A stretch of 64,000 nucleotides of DNA from NCBI GenBank assembly GCA_028752905.1, contig JAQNBH010000067.1, positions 496,001 through 560,000 on the forward strand, written 5' to 3'. The notes under the pieces were generated by a model, which had not been told where the DNA came from, made no database searches, and worked only from the letters and a program-made list of their open reading frames with translations. Below, in pieces: positions 23,895 through 34,285 of this stretch. The stretch's first letter is position 1. Each line of letters opens with the position of its first letter. Made by a program: the position numbers and the translations under genes. Source of the stretch: Cladorhizidae sp. MBARI D1340-BT2. Taxonomy: Eukaryota; Porifera; Demospongiae; Poecilosclerida; Cladorhizidae.

Positions 23895-26800
23895 TTAACC
23901 GATTACACGCCGTATTCCTAGTACCCGCGGGCAAATTATTCATGAATTAACGAGGTATTTTACTTATTATTTTTATATCTTCCGTTCTGCAGGGACTCCA
24001 CCCATGAAACTTGGGTCATATTAAGCCACATGATAGCTCTACTTCCTGTAAAAAAATCGAGCCTTCCTTACCAACTGGGCAGAACTAACCAGCATTATAA
24101 AACCTTGTCATCTTCTTGGGGGTGAATATTTTCATATTTTCACACTATTATACACACATTATAATGCCAACACAAGATGGAGCATCTATTTACAAACCCT
24201 CTACCATATGCAAAGCCAGTGGGTTGTTTTCCCCATCAAAATGCTAACAAATAATAATACAAAAAACAAATTATAAGAGAGTGAAAATGCTAACACATAC
24301 TAGAATAAAACCATAATATAAAACACAATTATGTAAGGGAGTGTCTTGGGTAGAGCTCCGGTCTTGGTGTCACGGGTAGAGTAGAACTTGCTCAGTCTTG
24401 GGTATAGCTTGCTTGGTCTCCGGCATGATATTTCACCATGTTTTTATTCTACACAAACACGAGATACCAGGATAAGAATAACACTTGAATACTGGAGAGA
24501 CGAGAGAAGTAGACGAAGGGACAGGGAACGAGAGAAGTAGACGAAGGGGCAGGGAACAAGAGAGAAGTAGACGAAGGAGCAGGGAACAAGAGAGAAGCAC
24601 AGAAAGGAGCAGGGGGTGCATAAACATTACTGATAGTCCACCAAGGTATGGTATTTACGAAAACAGTCACGGCCTGTTGATCCACCACACAAAGGAACCT
24701 TACAAAAACAACACTGGGACCTTGCCTCATGCCTGTAACCTTTACTAATGCAAACTACACAGCGCTTCTTTGCACAGCACTGTGGGAAATGACCTAGTTT
24801 TAAATTGAGGCGATCTAGCTGACTATTTGCCTGACTACAACGTTGACCTGCACGCTGCCGAGAAGAGAAAGAACCAATCAAAGATTTAGCTAGAACAATC
24901 CTAGCTTCTAGATAATTACCCTTCCTTACTGATATTGGAGCTCGGACAGAAGAAAACAAAATAAATGAATTCAATAAACAAGCTTCTATCAAATACGAAA
25001 AAAACCCTTTTCCACCATCTCCTAGACTTTCTACCCAAATTATAGTAGCCTATTCTCTGATCTGCTCTGTCCACACCTCTCATGAATGACTGATAATCAG
25101 GCAAACATGGGGGACATGGCAGATCCTCTCTAGAACCATCAATTTTGCGCCTTTTTACAGTAGGAGGTACTAAATTATTTTCCGCGGGATGTATATTAGT
25201 TATCATGTAGATTGACCATTATCAGGAGTGCACCATTAGACCTATAATCATAATAACCTCTATTTCTAATCGAAGCTTTTGTTACTAAATCTGGAGGAAA
25301 GTTCCTCCTAGTATACCTAGCTGTACCACATGCACCATCACCAAAGCCTTTACTTGTAAGCGTTTGAAATAAATTAGGACTAGTATAATAATTGTCCATG
25401 TACACATGGAAGTTCTTATGTTCTAATCCTTCTAACAAATCTAAAACAACTCTACTACACAAACCAGTTTTATCAGCTACTTCCACGTTCTTACCTGTAT
25501 AAATCTGCAACCGATAAATGTACCCATTCCTAGCATCACAAAGGACAAACACTTTTATCCCCCATTTTATTGGTTTGTCCTTCATATACTGTTTGAAGCC
25601 AAGCCTACCTTGAAAGGGAATCATAGCTTCATCAATACTAAGCTCTTGATGCAAAGTATATTCACTCTCAAACTTAGGAGTAATCAAATCTAATAACTTC
25701 CTTACCTTATAAAGCCGATCATAATTCAGGTTACCCTTTGTAACCAACAAACCATCAATAGAATTTACATGTACATAACGCATTAGCTCCAAAAACCGAG
25801 TCCTAGGCATTACTTTACGAACCAAAGATCCAGACAAATCCGAGTGATTAGTGGACCAGTACAATTCTAAGTATGGAAGTGTGGAAACTCCCATTATTAT
25901 CAACATTCCTACAAAAGCTTTCATTTCCTCTATATTAGTATCTACCCATGGCCTGGAGAGACTAGCCATCCTAGAAACGTAACTGTTCGTCTCTGCTACT
26001 AGGAGTTCCCACACTTCAAGAGTAAAAAAAAGGTAAAATGCATCTAAAAATGTACTTGATGCACCAAGCAATGAAGAAGTTGGACCAGCTGTTGCTGTAT
26101 AGTCCAATTTCAAAGGAGTTGGCTCCTTTATTTCCCACTTACCTGTGACCTCAGTTAGCCTAGAACCAGTGCCAGATGCTTGGGCAGAACCAGTGCCAGA
26201 TGCTCGGACAGAACCAGTGCCAGATGCTCGCACACGCCTATAACCTCTGGCCCGCCTACTACCAGTACCTTTTGGAGGACCACTAGCAACACTTACGACT
26301 CCACTACCACTTGAGCTGCTTCCCCCTTGGCCAGTACTCCCTCGCCCGCCTCTCCCTCGGCCAGTACTCCCTCGCCCGCCTCGCCCTCGCACAACTCCAG
26401 CACCAGTCGTGTTCCCACGCCCTGTAGAGACTTCAGGCAAGGCTTCCTCATCCTCCAATGTAACAAAAGGAGTCATAGATGCCTCATCTCCACTCTCATC
26501 ATCTGATGCTGTAGGAAAAGTAGTGGGGAGGGTGGGAAAAACAAGATATATATATATATCAAGTTTGTGGTCAACATTTGAAAATTCAAATGAAAATCAA
26601 CATCAACAACTCAACAACTCCAACCTACACTCTTAGCTATAACTTTTTTTCTATAACTATCCTGTCTGAATTTGGAATACCAACAGAATAAGCTAGTATT
26701 TGGCAATAGTACACTCTCAGTTGACTATGGTAAACAAAGGCTATGAAGCGCTAAGGTTAGAAGAAACTTACAATCGAGAAGTCCATCCAAGCACGCCTCT

Positions 26801-27171
26801 TCTCTTAGAGCAACTGGATCCAGAGTGTTTCCTCGGTATGCATAGATGTCTTCACCTTCTTCCCCAAATGAATCTGACCCAGAATCGCCAGAATCGTCGG
26901 CTAAAAGTTGAGAAATAACTCCTCACAGGAGAGCATCTTTGAGCAGTTAAAAAAAAAAGCTCGACCAACAAAAATGGCGTTCAACCGCAGGATTTTTGTT
27001 GCACGATGCATCAACCGGAAATAATCATTTTTGTGACGTTCTCTAGTCTACTAGGCATGTGCAGAACCCAACCGGGGCTGTTAGCTCGTAACGGTTCATT
27101 TTATATATTTTTGTGTGGCGACGGATGTAAGGTCTCGCGCCATATGGCGCTTACGGCGTTTAATCGGTTAA
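23895..27171 (-). mobile_element. piggyBac-2, structurally complete element with TTAA duplication
   Basis: It spans 23,899-27,167. TTAA stands at 23,895-23,898 and 27,168-27,171. The termini are CCGATTACACGCCGTA and, reversed, CCGATTAAACGCCGTA (15 of 16 match). It contains the transposase at 24,627-26,930. A second, 5'-truncated copy starts at 39,776. Confidence 0.93.
24627..26930 (-). pseudogene. piggyBac-2 transposase, two-exon gene with late frameshifts
   Basis: Exon 1 (about 26,771-26,925) gives an acidic N-terminus (SQLLADDSGDSGSD). A 262-bp GT-AG intron lies at 26,509-26,770. Exon 2 continues through GR-rich and RASGTGS repeats to the core. Aspartates are visible in SIDEAMIPFQGR, YMDNYYTSPNL and GVDRADQR. 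A deletion near 25,219 (compared with the copy at about 41,085-41,120) and a one-base insertion in the A-run near 25,000 break the frame. The C-terminus is a Cys-rich domain (CCAKKRCVVCIS, then CCFCKVPLCGG). It has an extra six bases after KGFG relative to the other copy. Confidence 0.88.
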
Positions 27172-27571
27172 AGGCTATCGATTAACTTGTGGAAGGGCAA
27201 TGCCACACTGTGGATCTGCCGCCTCCCAATTCGATCTCCGGAGGTAGATGGCGTGATTTAACTTTTAACTGGTTATGTTTGTACACTTTTGTTTGTACAC
27301 TTTTGTCTCATCCACTTTTGTATTGATTGATTTACTGTCTATGGAAAGGAAAAAAAAATTGTTGGAAATAATTTTTTTCCTTTTTAACGCGCACCCACGT
27401 AATTAATTTTACGCTTGGATTTGTTGCTCTGGCTCGACTCAAACCACCTATCGAGGTGGACTGGACCTAATGCGCGTTAGGTCCAAGAAATCTAATTCGC
27501 ATTCAGTGTGGACGCAACGAACGCGCATTCGTTGAGATCTAACGCGCATTCAGTGTGCAGTGTGGACAGGC

Positions 27572-28294
27572 CTTAACACTTGAATTGCAGGTTGGACATC
27601 TCAGCAATGTGGGACAAGGTAGAAATGCTGACAATGCGATTGCCTGTACCCATACAATCTTCATCGAGTAGCTTGGCTCTACCAGCCCCACTAGCAACCT
27701 TTTTCAATATATGTTGATTAGCAGTCTGAGAGTGCATGGTAACAGGAACAGATTCCACAGAGGTTGAAACAGATTCCAGAGCAGTCTACCTCAAAATTGG
27801 AGCAGATTCCCTACGAATCTGCCCCAGTCTTGATGCAGACTCCCCAACAATCTGTCCCAAGATAGAAGCAGACTCTCCAGCAATCTGCCCCACTCTTGAA
27901 GCAGATTCACCAGCAATCTGTCCCAAGGTTGAAGAAGACTCCCTTGAAATCTCCCCCACGCTTGAAGCAGATTCTCCAGTAATCTGCCCCACGTTTGAAG
28001 CAGACTCCCCAGCAATCTGCCTCGTGCTTGACACAGGCTCCCCAGCAGCCTGCCCCAAAGCAACAAGTTCAGCGCTCGCATGCAAAGGCCAGCCTGAACA
28101 ACAGACTGACCTGTTCTAGCTGGTACTCGGGGAGGACCTACTACGGACTCGCTACTAGTCCGAACCGGAGGGTTTGACAGTGAAGAAGGGCCAGCATCAC
28201 TCGTGTCTTCAGCTTCTCTTCTTAATTTCTTCACCGGTCGTACCCCAGGGAAGACTTTGGGTCTCTTCTTCCGACGACAACTGGAACGATGCAT
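27572..28294 (-). pseudogene. Mutator-like transposase, N-terminal part
   Basis: The start codon at 28,294 begins MHRSSCRRKKRPKVFPG, similar to the start of the fragment at 32,795 (KKRPRAFPKAEP). A linker follows, then an 11-residue repeat tract, then GNRIVSISTLSHIAEMSNLQ, which in this family leads into the domain found at 23,150-23,400. So the gene is split at 27,572/23,400 by the Harbinger-like element. An in-frame stop near 27,790 and a frame change near 28,085 show decay. Confidence 0.7.
27790..28075 (-). repeat. 33-bp coding minisatellite (11-residue units)
   Basis: About eight units encode variants of GQIAGESASxL on the minus strand. The unit keeps a fixed 33-bp period and strong GlyGlnIle/GluSer conservation despite DNA changes. 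It lies within the linker of the Mutator-like protein. Confidence 0.85.
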
Positions 28295-28722
28295 GATAAT
28301 AGCTTTAGGATCGCATAGAATCATCACACAGAAGGTCGATCAAAGTTGAGAACTGAGAAAGAACAACGTGGCGTGCGCAGGAGCAGACCTTTATACCCCC
28401 CTTTGCGCAGAGAGCACGGAAATTACGGAATAGTACTGAGCGATATTTTAGCCAAGTTTCAAGTCTTGGCCATGAACGGTTATTATATTATGAACAATCC
28501 AACTTACTGCGTTTATTCAGGCTTCTTCTTGTTCATCGCGCAGAGTTGTGCAATGAAATGTGAGGATAAAAAGTATCATAACTCAAGAATGGTTGACAAT
28601 AAAATGTTGAAACTTGAAATGCAGCTAGTTTAAATAGTGAAGGTATAGAATGATGGGGGGGGGGGGGAGGGGGGAAAGAAGGAAAAAAAGGGAAAATGGT
28701 CTACTCCAATTCGAGTCACCTC
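28295..28722. other. 5' flank of the Mutator-like gene
   Basis: No gene is seen. The stretch ends in a G-run and purine-rich tract (28,650-28,690) just before the TTAA of the next element. Confidence 0.5.
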
Positions 28723-30060
28723 TTAACCCACTCACCGTCATAAGCGTATATATACGTCCAAACCACATAATTATCGGTGAAAAATCATTAAAAAATCAAT
28801 CGTTCGGTTGTAAATTAAGATATGAATATCCAAAAATAGCTCTATTCTTGCTCTACGTACGTGCCGAATATAAGAGCCGTACGGATTCGGTAACTAAGGT
28901 AAAGTAAAATTGAAATCGCTGACCGTTCATAAGTTGGAAATGATGGTCAGACTAACTTTAGACCAAGTTCTTTCTAGGATTCAAGACGATGACTACGTCC
29001 TATCAGAGGACGAAAGTAGCAGCGAGGAAGGTGAAGTAATCTATTCCTAACTTGGGAAGAGTAGCATTGATCCTGAAATTGTGCTATCGATGGGTGGGAG
29101 ATACTTTTTGGACAATTTTCTGGCGAGAGCGGTGCCGCTCGATAGTCTGTTTGGGCGGAGGAGAGTCTAGCAGTGACGAAGAAGACTATGCCAGTGAGTT
29201 TTGCTAGCTAAGTAGCTAGCAAGTAAAGCATGTTCTGGATAGAATTGTTTAGCAGTTCTTTCGTCATATATAAATTCATTAGGTCGAGGAGGCAATACTT
29301 TTTGTTTATGTTGACATTGTTCTTTTTAGGTATGGTGCAACCAACCCCTTCACTGTCACCCTTCCTCAAAGCCACTTCTTGTGGAGTTCTTATTCCTTCG
29401 GTTCATACTCATTCAAGGCCTGTTGGTCAGCGTAGTCGCAGAACTAGAGGCAGTAGTAGAGCTAGGAGTAGTCAACTTGGACGTCTGAGTACACGTAGTC
29501 AAGTAACTTCCAGTATATTCATTTGGATACCTCAATGGCTTCTTGTACCAGTCATGTTTGATGATACATACATTGTGTACCAAGTGTTATAAGAGTAAAT
29601 GAAATGTGAAAATATATATTCCTAGATGGTGTCTATACATTACATTGTGGTAGTGTGTAGTGTGTGGTAGTGTGGCACAATAATGTCTTCTTGTATGCTG
29701 GCCAGTATCTTATCAAGCCTCCTTCACTGTCTGAGTGGCTGAAAACAACTTGATTATATACCATACTAGAGGGGGAAATGAAATAAGGCCATATACGTGT
29801 GTGCACGTACATAGATCATATTACTACAATTGTTAATTATCTGTGAAACCAGAACTCAAAACTTCTAATTAGATTCATGACATTGTGGTTTGTTTCTATG
29901 GCAACTGTAGGTTACCACAATGTTGGTCATTATAAGGGCTTTCATGTGAACTATGGTTGCTAAGGACTTTAGTCAACCTTTGCTGAAATAGCATTGCATA
30001 TGTCTATGCAAGTCAATTTTTGGTAATTTTTCAAAATAAAGTCAACGGTTAAAGGGTTAA
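28723..30060 (+). mobile_element. piggyBac-like element 4 (internally deleted)
   Basis: The left terminus CCCACTCACCGTCATAAGCG starts at 28,727 after TTAA (28,723-28,726). The right terminus, read inward, is CCCTTTAACCGTTGAC, ending at 30,056 before TTAA 30,057-30,060. The termini match only partly. The inside keeps an acidic piggyBac-type N-terminal frame at 28,941 and an Arg/Ser-rich frame near 29,400-29,500, but no catalytic core. Confidence 0.6.
28941..29037 (+). pseudogene. Acidic N-terminal fragment of a piggyBac transposase
   Basis: ATG at 28,941 opens MVRLTLDQVLSRIQDDD, then LSEDESSSEEGEV, then stops. Short hydrophobic LxxVL motifs followed by D/E/S runs also begin the other piggyBac proteins in this window. 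The rest of the transposase is absent. Confidence 0.5.
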
Positions 30061-30337
30061 CCCTTAGACCGCTTTAGCTGTTATTGTTAAAAATACCCCA
30101 GACGCCGTGGCTGTTTCCTCCCCAATAACCGCCGTTTTTAAATTAATCAAAAAACCACCGATTTTTAATCAACGCCTTTTTTTGTCGGTCGGCTGATTTA
30201 TCACCAGATCTAGGCAGGATGCAAGTCGATCATTACCATTTACAGAACACGAAGGTAAACAACCCTAAAGAAGTAAAGCTTCTCCAAAGTAAGTTGAGTA
30301 CTTTGATATTAGTTATTGGGTCAGTTTAGCTTGTGTA

Positions 30338-30790
30338 TAGGCTTCTGCCAACTAGCTAGGTAGGTAGCTATGGAGAATTAGCGCTATTTCTGGGATGAAC
30401 TAAAGGTTCCTAGTTACAGATACTGTGTAGTGTAGATAGCTATGCTAAGCTAGACACGCTAATTATAGGCTTCTGCCAACTAGCTAGATAGCTATGGAGT
30501 ATTAGCGCTATCTCTGGGATGAACTAAAGGTTCCTAGTTACAGATGCTGTGTAGTGTAGATAGCTAACCTAGACACAATAAGCGCTGGCCATATGTTAGC
30601 TCCTAGTATTTAGAACTGTTGTACAGAGATAGAAACACAAGCTTGTCTATAGGCTTCTGGCATCTAGCTAGCTAGCTATGGAATATTAGCGCTATCTCTG
30701 AGATAAACAAAGGGTTCCTAGCTACAGCTGCTGTGTAGTGTAGATAGCTACGCTAAGCTAAGCTAGATACACTAAGGGCTGGCTGTATGT
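30338..30790 (+). repeat. About 130-bp tandem repeat, three copies
   Basis: Copies start TAGGCTTCTGCCAACTAGCT (30,338; 30,466) and a variant at about 30,650. Each continues through TTAGCGCTATYTCTG and AAAGGTTCCTAG. It lies wholly inside element 5. Confidence 0.8.
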
Positions 30791-31289
30791 TAGCTCCTCT
30801 GGTCTGTTTTATGTAGAGAGAAACACTAAGCGCTGCCATTTTTTATCTCCAACTGATTTAATGCTCTAGCACCGCTAAATACCAGCAGGAGCCAGGAAAC
30901 TGCCAGATCATAGTTTAGCTCATGAACTAACCTATCATTATTACTTCATTGTATACTTTGTGGATATCATTATAGTGATGAAGATATAGTCTGATTAGAC
31001 TGCTGGAGCTGGAAGAGGTCTGGCTGACAGTTAGATTGCTGGAGCTGGAAGAGGTCTGGCTGACAGTTGCACTGCTGGAACTGGAAGAGATACTGCTAGC
31101 GGCACTACAAACCCTAACACAACCAACACCACCCTCCACCAACACCACCACTAGCAACACCACCATCCACAGCACCAATAGCACCATCATCACTACCACT
31201 ATAACCTTCTTCATCATATCCATCAAAATCTCTCATCACTGTCTTCAGCATCTAATAATCTTATAACATCATCTCTGTTATATCTCTCC

Positions 31290-31640
31290 ATCATTTGTAA
31301 CTCACTTCAGTGTACTTGCCTACTTCAAAGAATATCTAAAAGCAAAACACAACAGCCAACTAGCTGTCTGTATCCTATGTCAAAAGAAGAATAACAGATA
31401 TCTCAGATCAACTATGAAGTGCAGCTGTAAGAATAAGCAGCTGCGCAATAAACCAATAAACGCTAATGTAAATCAATTATAACACACTTCAATGTACTTG
31501 CCTACTTAAAAAAATATCTTTAAAAAAAACACAACAGCCAGCTAGCTATCGGTATATTTTCTCAAAAGAACAAGAACAGATCTCTCAGATAAAATACAAA
31601 GTGCAGCTGTAAGAATAAGCAGCTACGCAACAAACGCTAA
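31290..31640 (+). repeat. About 170-bp direct duplication
   Basis: Two copies share CACTTCARTGTACTTGCCTA, ACACAACAGCCA and GTGCAGCTGTAAGAATAAGC. They lie inside element 5, near its right terminus. Confidence 0.8.
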
Positions 31641-31739
31641 TAAAAATTTACATATTTAGGAGCGTGTATATACGCCACCGGCGTGTGAGAGTAGATTTCA
31701 ATTGGCGTGTATAGACGCCACCGGCGTTCTAAGAGTTAA

Positions 31740-32173
31740 GTACAAAAATAACATAATATATAATGAATTAAGTACATAAAATTAATATAATGCACTACAT
31801 CATATTTATCCACTAATATCCAACACCTGCAGGCTGTAGTCGAATCCAGGACCTCCGCCACATCCGTAGTCCACCCTCGTCCTAAGGATTTATAATATCA
31901 GTCAACTTGTTTTGGCCACGATTCATTTTTACATACTCCATTCCACCAGATGATCCAGTGTAGTTGGCAGCGCAGTTCTCGTGATGTGCCTCCCACCAGT
32001 CCAGTCAAAGCCTACGTCCAGCTCTTTGGCACTCTTAGCACCACTTGCTAAGCACCTCTGTATCCAGGACCTGGCCAGTCTACCAGGTAGCAACCACAAC
32101 AATTCCATAGATAGCTATGTGTCTACGCCTGGACCATGTACCCTCACATGTCACTCGCACATCTATGATCTCA
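31740..32173. other. Spacer between element 5 and second Mutator-like fragment
   Basis: Short frames only. Its right side borders the 3' end of the Mutator-like fragment. Confidence 0.4.
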
Positions 32174-32795
32174 TCAGAGGCAGCATCCTTTACGAATGTG
32201 TGCAACAGCCGATGAGAACTGAGCCTCCCTCTCAGCAAAAGTAGCGACAGCGATCTTGTCATTGTACTTGGAGAAAGCAGGCTTAGAGACAGGGGGTAGC
32301 ATACCCATCATAGCAGTAAACGTCTCGAAGCCTGCCCTCCCCTTTCCAATGGTCCTCATAGCAAGGACTGACTTGCCGTTGACGCTCAGGTCCTCCTCAC
32401 GGTAAGGGTCAGTGATGAAGGCTTGCTTGCCACAAACAGTGCAGCAAAGAGCAACCCTTGACACCAACCCCCTCCTGCACTGCCTGTATTCTGTCCAGAG
32501 AGTGGAGTGTCACAGCATGAGAAAATGCTAGCAGCATGCTGGACAGTGCTGAAACTAACCAGAAAGTTGAAGTCGGAGCTAGAAGGAGAAGTGGATAGCG
32601 AGGGCTGAGCGAGGGCCAGCTTCTTCTTCTGGATCAGGCGCCCACGAAACTGAGGCAACTGGGACAGGCGTATCAACTACCGCTGAGGCGACTGGGACAG
32701 GCATCCTCCGAATATTACCTGCCACTGGGGCTCAGCCTTCGGGAAGGCCCTGGGTCGCTTCTTACAATAGAGAGAGCACTTTCGTCTTAGGGACA
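32174..32795 (-). pseudogene. Second Mutator-like transposase fragment
   Basis: The start at 32,795 begins MSLRRKCSLYCKKRPRAFPK. After frame breaks, the minus strand gives ALCCTVCGKQAFITDPYREE, then VNGKSVLAMRTIGKGRAGFE, TAMMGMLPPVSKPAFSKYND. The order of C-x2-C, TDP, N-x-KSVLAMRTIGKGR and PPVS matches the Mutator-like domain also found at 23,150-23,400, but the sequences are far apart, so it is a separate lineage. It is truncated and frameshifted. Confidence 0.72.
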
Positions 32796-33819
32796 TCTCC
32801 GTACAAATTCGATATGAAAATCACCTGCACACTTCCTGAAATAGTAGGACTGGCTCTGCGCAGTTACCATGGCATTATTGATGATGTATTAAGCTTCATT
32901 TAGAGCCTACTCCGCCTCCCGTGGGGTATGCGATCGCCGAGAAAAAATTGCTCCAGACTAAAGGATTTCTTAGCTGCTTCTTCTTGAACATTGTGCATTA
33001 ATGTGTAAAAAATGCATGCATGAAATCCTTCATAACTTTTTTTCTGAACCAGAACAGCCTTCCAGATTTTGAACTCGGCCCATGCAGAGCTACAGGTAGG
33101 ATATAAAAGGGGGGAAATCTTTTTAACAATTTTTCAGATAAATGATTACAACCCCCTGTATAAACCCTTGAACAACAGTTTATGCGAACCTGGGGATCGT
33201 CTGAAAAATCCAAAGATTTTAGAAGTTTTTGATTACGTAAAATTGATTGACTACGAAATGAATGACTACGAAACGATAAATTAATTGACTAAAAAAAATT
33301 GATTGACTACATTCTAAAAGAAAATCTGAATGGTGTGAGTGACAGAGCAAGTAAACCAGATGGCCCCACCATCGACTGATCATCTTGATCTTAAATTGCG
33401 AACACAGAAAAATAATTAACCTGTTACAAAAATCACACTTGTTGGTTGAAAAGCAAAAAAAAAAAATTGATTTCTGGTTACTTTAAGATCTTTATATTTT
33501 TTAATGCAAAATAACTATTTTTGACACGTAGAATTTCAGCTCACCGAATTTACCATAAAAAACCTTATGTTCTGTTTCAGTGAAGCAGTTCTCCATCTTT
33601 GATGCTATTTGTTGGAGGTTAGACAACGCAGCATAATCTTTGTGTGCACATGGCTGTCTCTGCATTAGTAAAAGATTGGGATATTGTATGGGTGTAGTCA
33701 AAAGGTTGAAGAGATGCTCCTCAGTTTTGATTCCAGAGGCAGTTGAGGTAATACATAACATGTTGAAGGATGAGACTCTAGAGGAAAGAAGAAAGAATTG
33801 TATTTCTGACTGATGGAAT
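32796..33819. other. Unassigned stretch
   Basis: A minus-strand frame at 33,501-33,761 (86 residues) and AT-rich sequence. No family is recognised. Confidence 0.3.
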
Positions 33820-34285
33820 TGCTGAACTATTAGAGATTTGCCTGAAATCCATCTACTTTAGCTTCAAGGTGGACAAAGATGCTGCTATGGGTTCTCCTGT
33901 CTCAGCCAACTTATGCATGGAATTCTTTGGGGAGCTGGCCTTGGAGTCACCACAACAAAACTTGTTCTATGAAGAAGAAAAACGATACTTTCTGCATAGT
34001 AATGAGAGCGACAGAAATGACTCCTAAACCACCTGAACAGCCTCAGGTCTACAATCAAGTTGACCTGTAGTTGGAGAGGTATGACCAGTTTCCTTTCCTT
34101 GACTTCTCACTGCATAGGAGAGGAGAGGATGACTTTCTAGACTCCACAATATACAGTAATAAAATTTAAAAAATACATACTTTCACAATGGTTCACACCA
34201 ACCACATCACATAAGAAGAGGGTTTGTCAAGAGCCTCTATGACACAGCCAGAAGAATGGCCACCATGCCAGGGAACTGAACAGGG
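33820..34285 (+). pseudogene. Penelope-like reverse transcriptase remnant
   Basis: The frame near 33,860-33,955 reads DAAMGSPVSANLCMEFFGEL, the RT palm region AMGSPVS-x-ANL-x-ME-x-FE-x-AL typical of Penelope-like elements. The catalytic YxDD block is missing, and the sequence jumps to LPFLDFSLHRRGEDDFLDST (about 34,100) and FVKSLYDTARRMA (about 34,225), which follow the catalytic region in that family. Several frame changes show it is dead. Confidence 0.7.

Larger units (their letters stand above)
23401..27574. mobile_element. Harbinger-like element carrying a nested piggyBac
   Basis: Perfect inverted termini GGCCTGTCCACACTGCACA lie at about 23,404 and at about 27,571 (complement), flanked by TTAA (or TTA/TAA) on both sides. 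Without the inner piggyBac it is about 0.9 kb. Sub-terminal copies of AATGCGCG and CAGTGTGGAC recur at both ends. On the plus strand near 23,680 a short Arg-rich stretch (RRMALHKRRLRR) recalls the N-terminus of PIF/Harbinger proteins. The superfamily is tentative; the termini are solid. It interrupts a Mutator-like gene. Confidence 0.65.
30057..31739 (-). mobile_element. piggyBac-like element 5, abutting element 4
   Basis: It spans 30,061-31,735. TTAA 30,057-30,060 is shared with element 4, and TTAA 31,736-31,739 is on the right. The termini are CCCTTAGACCGC and, reversed, CTCTTAGAACGC (10 of 12 match). The interior has tandem repeats and a minus-strand low-complexity acidic frame (DGYDEEGYSGSDDGAI) but no core. 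Confidence 0.7.

Noticed and set aside
24485..24748. Arg/Glu-rich 87-residue frame near the piggyBac-2 terminus, conserved at 40,366
   Set aside because: It lies in a GAGAGAAGTAGACGAAGG tandem repeat in the element's 3' region, is conserved only because the element is, and overlaps the transposase end antisense.
30049..30052. Using the inner TTAA at 30,049 as the end of element 4
   Set aside because: The outer TTAA at 30,057 gives a terminus beginning CCC like the left end, which fits better.
31036..31266. Leu/Glu then Thr/Ser-rich 76-residue frame
   Set aside because: Short tandem repeats inside piggyBac-like element 5; no domain.
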